DNA from: Paragordius varius
Lineage: Eukaryota > Nematomorpha
DNA length: 64,000 nt
Assembly: GCA_964247055.1 (NCBI GenBank)
Contig: OZ176050.1
Coordinates: 14,694,001 to 14,758,000, forward strand
Reading direction: 5' to 3'
Part shown: in pieces, positions 12,901 to 24,900 of the stretch
How the letters are laid out: each line of letters starts with the position of its first letter
How positions within the stretch are numbered: position 1 is the first letter of the stretch
Program-made: the position numbers and the translations under genes
Notes under the pieces: model-generated
Database searches by the model: none
What the model was told of the DNA's origin: nothing
The model's input: only the letters and a program-made list of their open reading frames with translations

Positions 12901-15900
12901 GAACAGGGACCTGTTTGTGGACTAGATCCAAAGTATTGTGCCAATCCTCTCTCGTCAAACCTTAAACCCTGGTCTCAAGACATTACATTTTGGCCCATTT
13001 GTAAAACACCCACTTACAGCATTGCTAATATCTCCAATGCAATAATACAACGGAATGGTGGTGAAAGATATTCACGTTACAGTGTTTTGCCTTTACATCT
13101 TACTTGTGAGATCGTTGGGAGACCTTGTTGCATTGGGATTCGTGGCGCATGCATTATAACAACCCAGGAATATTGTTCTTTTGTTAAAGGATCCTTCCAC
13201 GCTAAAGCTAATTTATGTAGTCAGGTGGATTGCTTGGCTGATGTGTGTGGCATGCTTCCTTTCACCACATTTTCTTTTCGTACTTCCAAATCGTTGTCAA
13301 TCAAGACAGATCCACAAGTATCAAACTCTAATCAAAATTATGAAACGAAAAAAACCATTAAAATCCCCGATCAAATATATCGGCTGTGGATCTCACTGTT
13401 CCTGCAAGCTGGGATCGTTCAACTCATAGTTACTGTTTCATTCCAAATTGTGGTTATGAGAGATTTAGAAAAATTGGCCGGTCCCGTCCGTACGGGTGTC
13501 CTTTATTTTGTGAGCGGGGTGGGAGGTAACTTGGCAAGCGCAATATTTTCACCTGACAGAGCGGATGTTGGTCCTTCGGGTGCTCAACTTGGAATTCTGG
13601 CTTGTTTGGTGGTTGAACTCATTCAGACGTGGCAAATCCTTCAGAGTCCCTGGACAGCTTTGGGCAAACTTGCCAGCATTTATGCCATTCTTTTTCTGCT
13701 AGGCCTCCTGCCTTGGATCGATAATTATGCCCATGTGTTTGGTTTTGTGTTTGGAGCTCTTACCTCTTTCTGTATTATGCCTTACCTCACGTTTGGGCGT
13801 TGGGATCGACGTAGAAAACTTGTGACACTTGTCGTGTCAGCCATCACGCTTGTCATCCTGTATACAATCCTTCTCGTTTTATTTTACGTGTTCCCCAACA
13901 CTTCATATCGCTGTGAATGGTGCAAATACCTGGACTGCATTCCACTCCAACACAGATTTTGCAATAATCACGAAATCTTGATAAATCCTTAAGGACTGCT
14001 TTCAATTCAAAACTAATCTTTACACATTATTTTCAGTTATATATATATATCATAGTATTTTATATAAACGATTGTGATGTATTTATACTTAATAAAATTA
14101 TAAATAAATGACAAAAATGCCATATCTCTGATGTACTCTTTTTTTTCGTTCTTGTCATTTGATTCTTTTGTCGAAATAAATAAAAAAAAGTTTTTTTGTT
14201 ATCACTGGTTAACATCTATTAAATCAACTCTTTCTTTCTATGTGAATATGGCATAAAGCGAAATATTGTTTCAATGTTATAATACAATGTTTCTTTCACT
14301 TTTATGAGAATTTTTCATCCAAATGCTCTCCTGTGTTTACTTAGTTTAGTCATTTAATAGTGAAAAATTGACTGTCATATCTGAGAAATCATGCAGAAAA
14401 TTTATATATTTTGAATTTACCGGTATGGTAAATATTAAATATCGTGAGACAAATTTGTCTTAATATACCTAACAACAAATTTCTTCTAGCAGTTCATGGA
14501 AAAAAATTAAAAAATATTTAAGTTGTAATGTGATAGTCTTTTTCGTTCTTTTAAGAAAATAATAAGTTTAAGAATAATTATTATTTGAAATAATGTTTCT
14601 ATACTAAAATAAAGTGGAATGACCTTTAGCTAGTATTTTATATTTTTGCATCTGCGTAAATGTTATAATTATAAATTATTTTTTTAGATATAGAGCAGGA
14701 ATACGTGCAAAAATATGAAGACTCCAAAATCCAAAATTTTTCAGTTCTCATCAGTGATCCTATCTCCCACACCATAATCGTTGGGGCAAAGTAAATATAA
14801 AATCAATATTTTATTTTTTTATATAAAATGGAATATCGATAAATTCAGTATAAAATATTCCAGAAAATGAAATTATAAGCTGCATCATGGATTCATATAT
14901 AATTTACAAAAAATTATTAAAATTAAGTTAATATATACCATTTACGATTCAAATTCAGCCTTAAAATAAATTATGTGTTTTCGGGCAGCTAATATAACTC
15001 AGCATAAATATGATATATATTTTTTATTATTTTTTCAGCATTATATTACTTTTAAACAGAATTTCATTATATAAATATATTATAAAATAAAGGTAAGTTT
15101 TAATTTTAAAATACACATAATATATTTTAGGGACGATTTGAATTGTTTTAGGGTGAATTTAAACTGTAAATGGTTATATAAAAAAATCCAAAATTCCCTA
15201 TAATATATGTTATAGAGATCACCTGATTCGCTTAAACAATGATGATTTAAGCGAAATTGAAAGAGTTCAAGTCCCTGCACAAGCAAGCACTTTACGCAAG
15301 TGTTTGGAAAAGGCTGTCACTCCATTTGAAAAGGCAAATTTTGTCTTTATATATGACATGATATTATTAGTGACCTTAACTAAAATATATGATATCGCCT
15401 TATACAGTATGCATTTTAATGTCTGTTAAGTAATTTTATTGCCTGCCAAATAACATAAATGGTTTATCAAAAGCGTAAAATACTGACCCACGAAATTATT
15501 TCGTAGTTCACATATGAAAGAAGATTGACGTGAGAATTAACATAGGCTTTAATTTGATGGATATTTTGTAATGTTAAATTTTGGGAATATTATAGCAATT
15601 TATGTTAACATTTGTAATATTGTTGTTACGTATTTAGATGCGGAATTTTGTGGGTTTTTATCTTTGATAAATTAATAAATAGTAAAATACGTATTTTAAG
15701 ATATTTTATGTTAATTATTCCTAAATTTAATAATAAATATTTTTCAACATGCTAAATACCTGTATTAATTAATCTTGGTATTATAATTTTATATAGTTGT
15801 TATTACTAATTAAAAAAACACAGGTAAATATATATTTGTGAAAATTTAAGTAGATTTTTGTCTTTTATGTTTTGCATTATTTTTATCAGGTAAAAATTGC

Positions 15901-18900
15901 GGTTTTTAATAAATTTCCAAAAATTTAGTTTTTTTTGTTTTTTAGGTTTTGCATTGTTAGTTGTAATTAATTACTACATATTTGGAAACGGTTTTTTGAA
16001 TTTTTTAAAATATTTTTTTTACATTGATAACTTATATAATAAATATAGTTAACATATCTGAGTAGGTAAAAATGCATGTTACGGTTTTATGTTTGACATT
16101 TTATTTTCCATCAACTATTTATATTTTAACAAACAACTTATGTCACCAAAGATTGAAAATAAGATCAAGATATATAAAACATCTTTTAAAGTATCTGAAT
16201 ATCGCCAAATATAAATAAATTTATTTAAATTATAAATGTATAATTATACAAAATATTCATATTATTGAAATTAACATTCTTCTTATTGATATTAATACAG
16301 GTAATTTGTTTATATAAATGATGTACGATGCGGTGTGCGTTCATGATGATCATATGGATGGAAGAATAGTATAAGATGTAGATAATCCTGAAAATTTAAT
16401 CACCATCATTTTTTAGGTAGATTCTATCACCTAAAATATAAGATAATTGATATATTAGAAAATTGATACCTGGAAATATTGGGGGAAACATTCATAGTTT
16501 GAAAGGAAACTCAAAAGGTTGACTTGGCTTTTTAACAACTAAATTTGCAAAAAAATATTTTCTTCATGATAAAATATTCAAAAATGATACTTTATGTTTT
16601 TTTTCTTTCTACCATCCTAAACTATAAATATGAAAAGGCTTATATGATTTCACCATACCAATGACGTCAAATAAAAAATAGAAACAAATAATTTTTTTCA
16701 AAAGCTTGGAATGCAACAGCACTCCAAAAGCAGGCAACACTAACATTGTTTGCTTTGGTGAAGAATAATTTTTTATATTTATAGCACTAGACAACAAATT
16801 TTAACTTTTTTTAACTGCCATTCTTGTAAATTTAAAATTTATTTCATTTAAGTACATAATTAGTATATCTGAAAAGAAAATTGGTCCTACATGAAAGAAT
16901 TTTTTTATATTAGAGTTTATCGATAATTTTTGGCCCCGATTTAACATTAAACTCGAAATTTTATAAATTTAAAGTTTTAGGCATGAAGCCATGTATTTTA
17001 TATCATTCGAAAGAGCTCAAAAAACTGCATCTTTTAAATGGTAGTAAGTCATTTAAATCCATCGAATGTAAAAGTTATTTGGATTTAAATGGTCAAAATT
17101 TTCAATCCTTAAATAAGTCAAGAATTCACATATAAACTAATTTGAAAATCATTGTAATTATTTTAATATTATTATTAGGGTTATATTAGTATTTAATTTA
17201 AAAAAAATGTTTGGAAAAGCTTTTGGTTTGCTTTTTTAATAAAAATTATTATTATCATAAATATTTTACCTAGTGGATACTAAAATGCATAGTTATAACT
17301 GTAAATTTATTACATAATGGCTATAAAAGATCAAAAATACCTTAAACTTTATTTTTATTCTTAAATTGTCGAAATTATCAGCCTTGTATAGAAAATAAAT
17401 TAATATTGATAAGATGGTAATTTTTAAAAAATAAAAAACTCAAAAATGGCTGTTTTGAGTGACATAAAAGCATTAAAAAATGTTTTAATCAAAAAAAACT
17501 TTTTTGTGTTATCTTTTTTGGACATTCATCTCCATTTAAACAAAGTTTGAGCTATTTTCATCCATTAGTTTTAAAAATATAATAATTAAAAAAAATGCTC
17601 TCGCTTCGCGCGTTTGTCGCTCTTTGTGTCCAATATTAACTGTCGATGTAATACATATTAGTATACATTTTATAGAGTTTTTAATACTCTTTCGAATGAT
17701 ATATTACAAATGGGCATTACTTGTATATTTTCAAAGAAAAACATTTTTTAGTAAAATTGTGATAAAGAGGGCGCATAATCTAAAAAATCAAATTATACAA
17801 AATTCTTCCAACGAGTTATAATTTTTATTTCAGATTTACTGTTAAAATCATATTAAATATCAAAAAATGCAATAAACTCGAGTGGCAGAAAAATTTGTTG
17901 TCTAGTGTAGTTTAGGATGGTAAAACGAAAACGTAAAATAAGGTATCATTTTTGAATTTTTTATCATGAAGAAAATATTTTTTTGCAAATTTCTGTGGTT
18001 AAAAAGCCAAGTCAACCTTTTGAGTTCCCTTTCAAACTATGAATGTTTCCCCCAATATTTAATCCAGGTATCAATTTTCTAATATATTAATTATCTTATA
18101 TTTTAGGTGATAGAATCTACCTAAAAAATGATGGTGATTAAAATTTACAGGATTATCTACATCCTATACTATTCTTCCATCCATATGATCATCATGAACG
18201 CACACCGCATCGTACATCATTTATATAAACAAATTACCTGTATTAATATCAATAAGAAGAATGTTAATTTCAAACATAATATGAATATTTTGTATAATTA
18301 TACATTTATAATTTAAATAAATTTATTTATATTTGGCGATATTCAGATACTTTAAAATATGTTTTATATATCTTGATCTTATTTTCAATCTTTGGTGACA
18401 TAAGTTGTTTGTTAAAATATAAATAGTTGATGGAAAATAAAATGTCAAACATAAAACCGTAACATGCATTTTAACCTACTCAGATATGTTAACTATATTT
18501 ATTATATAAGTTATCAATGTAAAAAAAATATTTTAAAAAATTCAAAAAACCGCAAGTCATATAATTTTTACCTGTATATATCAATGTATCACAAATATAT
18601 AGTGATAAATAAATTAGCAAGGTTGAACAAAAAATAAAATTTACTAATTTAATAAAAACCGCAATTTACACAAGTTTTTTAAATGTCCAAAATATTTAGT
18701 AATTAATTAAATAACAATGATACAAGATACAAAAAATGTTACATTTGAAATTTGTTAAAAACCGCCATTTTCACCTGTATTTATTAAAATTTCCAAATAT
18801 GTAGTAATTAATTACAATTAACAATATTAAATAAAAAAACAAGAAAATATTAAATTTTATTAAATATAAAAACAACCTCATTTTTTACCTTTATTAATTG

Positions 18901-21900
18901 AAATGTCCAAAATTAATTAATTACAATTAACAATGAAAATCCTCTAAAACAAAAAATTAACTTTTTACTAAATTTTGTAATTATTATAATGTCCAAAATA
19001 TGTAGTAGTTAATTACAATTAACAATGCAAAACCTAAAAAAACAAAAAAAACAAAATTTTTACTAAATTTGTTAAAAACCGCAATTTTTACCTGTAATTA
19101 TTAAAATGTCCAAAATATGTAGTAGTTAATTACAATTAACAATGCAAAACCTAAAAAACTAAATTTTTAGTAAATTTATTAAAAACCGCAATTTTTACCT
19201 CTATTTATTATAATGTCCAAAATATGTAGTAATTAATTTCAATTAACAATGCAAAACCTAAAAAACAAAAAAAAACTTAATTTTTAGGAAATATATTAAA
19301 AACCGCAATTTTTACCTAATAAAAATAATGCAAAACATAAAAGACAAAAATCTACTTAAATTTTCACAAATATATATTTACCTGTGTTTTTTTAATTAGT
19401 AATAACAACTATATAATATTATGATACCAAGATTAATTAATACAGGTATTTATGTTGAAAAATATTTATTATTAAATTTAGGAATAATTAACATAAAATA
19501 TCTTAAAATACGTATTTTACTATTTATTAATTTATCAAAGATCACAAAATTCCGCATCTAAATACGTAACAACAATATTACAAATGTTAACATAAATTGC
19601 TATAATATTCCCAAAATTTAACATTACAAAATATCCATCAAATTAAAGCCTATGTTAATTCTCACGTCAATCTTCTTTCATATGTGTACTACGAAATAAT
19701 TTCGTGGGTCAGTATTTTACGCTTTTGATAAACCATTTATGTTATTTGGCAGGCAATAAAATTACTTAACAGACATTAAAATGCATACTGTAATTAACAT
19801 TGTTTCAACGTTTTTCCACCAAAGTTATTTTTAAAATGCTCGTTAATTATTGAGCAACATTTTATATAAATTTATTTCAATATTATAATAAAATAGGAGG
19901 AATGCGCAAACCATGTTCGGATCATCCACAGCTTTCAAAACAAACTTTTTATTTGTGGAACAAACGCTTTGGATCCAGTGTGCAGTTGGCATCAGGTTTT
20001 TAAATCTATAAAAAATCTCATAATACTTTTGTAAGAAGTTATATGTTCAACTTTACATAATTTTAGATATGTAAAGTACCATACAATTTAGTTAATTAAT
20101 CTTATGATTTTTGTTTCATATTACCAATAATTAAGCTATCTGTTAATCTAAAAACAGGTCTCTACCATAAGTAGTAATATTACCATTTTTTGCAATTTCT
20201 ATAGTGTGTATAAAAAAATTCCAAATTAAAACTTTCAAAACAGTTTTTGCCCCAATGATATAATTTAAAATATTTTCTTTTTTAGACGAATAATTTGCGT
20301 AATGTGATGGAAAGTATGGATGGGAAAGGGCGTTCCCCTTATGCATCCTACATCCCACATGCTAGCACGATCGATCAGCTGACCGGAAACTTTTATGTCG
20401 GTACCTGGCTGGATTATAGTGGGCAAGAGGGCGTATTTTACCGCAGTCTTGGTCCCGATCCTTTCATACGGACTTTGCCTCAAAGTGATGATTGGTTAAA
20501 AGGTTTTTGGTTATTTAATTGAAAATTATGTAGTCAAAACTTTAAAAACAATCAAAGACAAATATTATGCGAATTTTGAATTGTTTAAATGATTGTGTAG
20601 TAAAAATTTAATTATAAGGATAATACGTAAAAATATTTTTTGCCAATCATAAAATCTTGATTTTTTAATATAAATTATGTAAACAATTGCAAAGTATCAA
20701 AAAAAAATGTATTGTTAACATAATCTACATATTCTTACAATTGTAGTCAAATAATTTATATTGAAAAAATAAAGGTTTAAAACAGTATGATTGTCTTTTG
20801 AAAAAAAATATTTGTCTTTATATTTTTACTTTTTGTCTTTATAATTTGTATCCAATGTGATACATTTTGTTCTCTATAAATATAAAATATCTTATGGTGT
20901 TTTATTTTGGTTTAGGGCCTGAATTCGTTGCAATGTTTGACATTGGACAATACATTTATGCCTTTTTCCGGGAGGTCGGGAAGGAAGACCCTGTCAATAA
21001 TCAGGTTATTTTTTTCAGATTCGAAAATTACAGTAAAATTGAAATAATACGTAGAAAACGTAAAAATATAAAGACACATTTTTTCCAAAAACCGCTATAC
21101 TTTTTTAACTTGGGTATTTGAAATACAACTCATTGTTTTATAAACACTCAATCAATCAAAAATTTCTAAATAGTTTATATGGAAAAACACATTCTAAAAA
21201 GTATGGTTGTTCTTTGAAAAAAATATAGGTCTTAATTTTAATTTACAATGTACAATTGAAGGGTATTTCTATGTTAAATTAGAGTGTAATCTAATAATTT
21301 TTAATCATTTAATAATAATTAAGATTTTCTTTTAAAAAGTTAATTTATTAATCTTACAGCTAGATATTGTTGAAAAATATAATTCCATCGATTAACTTTA
21401 TGAAAAAACCTAATATTTTGACTCTCATTTGCTTAAATATTGGCATCTACAAATTTGGCTAACTTATTTTATATCAAACTCAATCTAATTCCACAAATTT
21501 TAAAATTCAAATTACCTCATACTAATTTTAAATATCATGCCATTTTTAACTTTAGATGACATATTCAAGAGTTGCCCGGATATGTAAAAACGATCGTGGA
21601 GGAACTCTTTTATATGACAATGTTTGGGTCACATTCCGTAAGGCTCGTATTCTTTGTTCCACATTGATTGACTCACCAACATTCATGATGATGGACAAGA
21701 AAAGAGAAATGACTGTTTTAGAAAAAACTTTTTCTGCAAATACAGCAGGCATATTTGCAAACTCTAAAAACGATGCAAATTCAAATTATGTCAGAGGATT
21801 AGAATCAGAAGATCAACCTAAAATATCTCACACCTTAAATGAATTGATTGATATTCATTGGGATGCGAATGAAAACACTTTCGTAGCATTATTCCAGGAT

Positions 21901-24900
21901 TCTATGTAATTATAAAAAAACTAATATAAGTTCATTTGTTTTAAGTAGAATTTTATATTCCAAGCAAATTATAGTGTAATTTAAAATATAAAATGAGAAA
22001 AACTATGAAAAAAGTAATATTTTTATAAAAGAACCGTTGACAATTGAAAATTTTTCGGCCGTGTATCAGTTAAGACTTTTATAATTGGTTAGGTTAAAGG
22101 TAAACACATTTTCGATAGTTTTATTCCCCTATTATTATATAGATAACTAAGGTTTTAAGAATATAGTTTGCAAGCCGTTTGAAAAATGCCATTATATTTT
22201 GCATATCTTTACAATAAACCTTACTTTTTTAAACTCCTTACATGTAATTTTTCATTGTTGTGCTATATAGTACATCGTTAACCGGGCTTTGTACATATTC
22301 CTTGACGAGCATAGAAAGCGTTTTTGAAGGCCCCTACACTTACTATGTCCCATTGAATGCCTTGGGACAATCCACAGATTATTCCTTGTATAATCAACAA
22401 TTACCACAAGACGGAGATGAAGTTAACAGTAATGGTTATTGGGTTCCTAAAACAAATCCTTATGCTGGCGGCACTTTATGTCAGGCTCGTGAGCGCGCTT
22501 TCAATGACACGATCGAGTTAGAGCGGCTTGTAAGTCATGCCAGTTACTTTCAAACCATGAAATTGGTTGTAAAACCCGAAAAAATCTTCATTAACCCACA
22601 TCATCTCTTGTATAATAAGTAGGCGTAAAAACTGTTTTTATTTGAATTAAATATTGGAAATGTTTATATTTGATTGCATTACTATATACACACATTTTTG
22701 TGTTTACAGTAAAGGAGAAATCTTATAAAGATAAAACATAAAAAGTAAAAGACATGTTTTATTTCATTCAACATAAACCATATTTTTTGAACCTTTATTT
22801 TTTATAAGTTATCGTTTGGTTGCGAAATAAGGAAAAATAATTTATACACCATCGTAATCAATAAGATTTTTTGGAAAAAATTACCAACATAAATCATTTT
22901 CTTCACACAAAAATATTAATTTACATTTTATACGCTGTTTTTATCATAATATGTCACTAGGTGGTATTATAAAATTTTTGATTTTTATGGAATCTCAACA
23001 TTTTTTATTTATTAAATCTTTTTTTATAAAATCAGAATTAATCTTTTATACGTGTTTTAGATTCAATCACATGATTGTACACCCAATAAAAGTTGTGCCA
23101 AATACTAAAACGCCCGAATCAAAAATCAAACATAAAGCTGATACAAAAAGGTCCACAAAATCTCTTTCATTCCTTATTTACCTTTCTAGTCCCTCCACAA
23201 ACGGCATTTACAAATTTTTATATCAATCAAATCTCAATAATCAACCAAAGAAACTCATAAACACTTATGAAAATCGTGAGGAAATTTGTCTTTTGGAAGT
23301 TTTACCATTAACAAACAATAATATGGCGACAGTCGAAAGAAGGAAAAAGCGTGGATATTTTTATTCCAACAAAATAGATTTTCTCTCAATGTCACATGGC
23401 TGGGAATTGTCGCAAATTAAAATAAATAAACTCGTTGGAAGCAAAGATCAGGTATTGAAACCTATTAATTAATTTATATTTTAATTTTTTTATTTCTTTT
23501 AAATTTTTGATATAAAACCAATATAATCCATAAATATGGGGTAGTTATTATTGTTGGGGCTTTTCTGAAAATTATAAAATTAACTTAATGAAATTAATAT
23601 ATGATATGGTATATACAGTGTTTAACTTTTTCAAAAATGGACGTTATATGACACTTTATCCATAAAATGTTTATATCTTGCTATATAGAGTAAAATTTGA
23701 TATTATACGGACAAAACGTAAAAATATAAAGACAAAAATTTTTTTTTAAAGACAACCATAGTTTTTTGAACCTTAATTTATCCTGTAAAAATCATTTAAT
23801 TAAATCGTAAAATACATAATTGATTGTGTTACCAATTTACATTCTATATTATACTTTGTAGTTTAAAACGAGTTATATTAAAAAAAATCAAGATTTAAAA
23901 AGTATGGGGTGTCATTTAGAAAAAAATTATTGTCTGTATATTTTTACGTTTTGTCCGTATAATTTCAATTTTTACTATATATTTTCATACATATTCTCCT
24001 TTGTAGAAATATCTATACGTTTTAACTGATACTGCCGTTTTGAAACTGAATCTTGCTAAATGCCATTTGTATTCGAACTCCAAAGCGTTGTGTTTAGGGT
24101 CGAATGACCCTCTTTGTGGTTGGGATAAACTCTTGAATGAATGTCGCCCTACACTAGCGACTTCTTTAAATGGTGACAAAAGCGGACATAATTTAGTCGG
24201 AGAATATCATTATTGGAAACCAGCGCCTGTTAGTTGTCCGACACAACAATTAAATTTACCCTTCTTAAAAAATACGGAAAAAACGTTTGAAAGCAACAAC
24301 CTTCCTAAACTGAATTGGAAAACTGCGTTGAATCAAATTAACCATGCTTTTTTGAATGGTAAAATATATGATTGATATTAATTTTTTAACATGGATAAAT
24401 GCTATTAAATTTGCCACTCAACCTTAATTCATTTTAAAAAAACGAAATATGATTTTAAATTTTATTACAAATGATAAAGAAATATCAAAGTTAGCAACAC
24501 TTTTTTGGGGACCTAAAATTTAAAAATATTGTTGCTTTTTATTCTAATCTATTATTCAACTTATATTGTTAGGAAGTTTTGTTTTATTCGTCTTTATTTG
24601 AAAGATAGAATAAACCATTTTAAACCTTATAAAACAATTTTTTTTCAAAGTTCAAACAAAATTTTAATACTTTAAAAATAGTACTCAGTGAGGGGTTGTC
24701 ACACCATTATAGTTTGTATTAAAAATGATAAAATTAGGCTCATATGAATCAAATGCCGAAAACGTAAATTGGTCCGAATGGAAAAAATGTCAATTGCTGA
24801 ATCCAACAACAGCTTGCCTTTGTCGCAAATCTGTCTGTCCTTACTTAACTTCGCCTTTCGAAGAAGAACAAATAAACTGCCAAAATTTTGAACCTGAAAT

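Larger units (their letters stand above)
15405..19790. mobile_element. 4.4 kb fold-back DNA transposon filling semaphorin intron 3
   Basis: The ends are CAGTATGCATTTTAATGTCT and its exact complement, flanked by TA on both sides (15403-15404, 19791-19792). Left arm about 15405-16625 and right arm about 17911-19790 pair along their length, including the segment around the small palindrome ACGAAATNATTTCGT. The right arm is about 650 bases longer because a tandem repeat is amplified in it. The left arm seems to have about 160 extra bases at 16627-16783 before a last paired piece (GCACTAGACAACAAATTTT and its complement at 17890-17908). No transposase frame is present. TA duplication and CAGT termini point to the Tc1/mariner superfamily; long arms with internal repeats are a fold-back trait. 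Confidence 0.85.

Noticed and set aside
11325-13429. Several frames of 78-105 codons overlapping iRhom on both strands
   Set aside because: Shadows of the iRhom coding sequence; no independent motif or codon signal.
13567-13740. Calling the rhomboid an active protease because Ser and His are present
   Set aside because: The Pro before the Ser, the large cysteine-rich luminal domain and the long N-terminus are those of iRhoms; activity is not supported.
15080-15286. 68-codon minus-strand frame
   Set aside because: It spans part of MITE A and the antisense of semaphorin exon 3.
18545-19325. Regularly spaced repeats as a CRISPR-like array
   Set aside because: The genome is eukaryotic, the units are long and degenerate with no distinct spacers, and they lie inside a fold-back arm.
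23985-24179. Minus-strand frame at 23985-24179
   Set aside because: Antisense of semaphorin exon 10.
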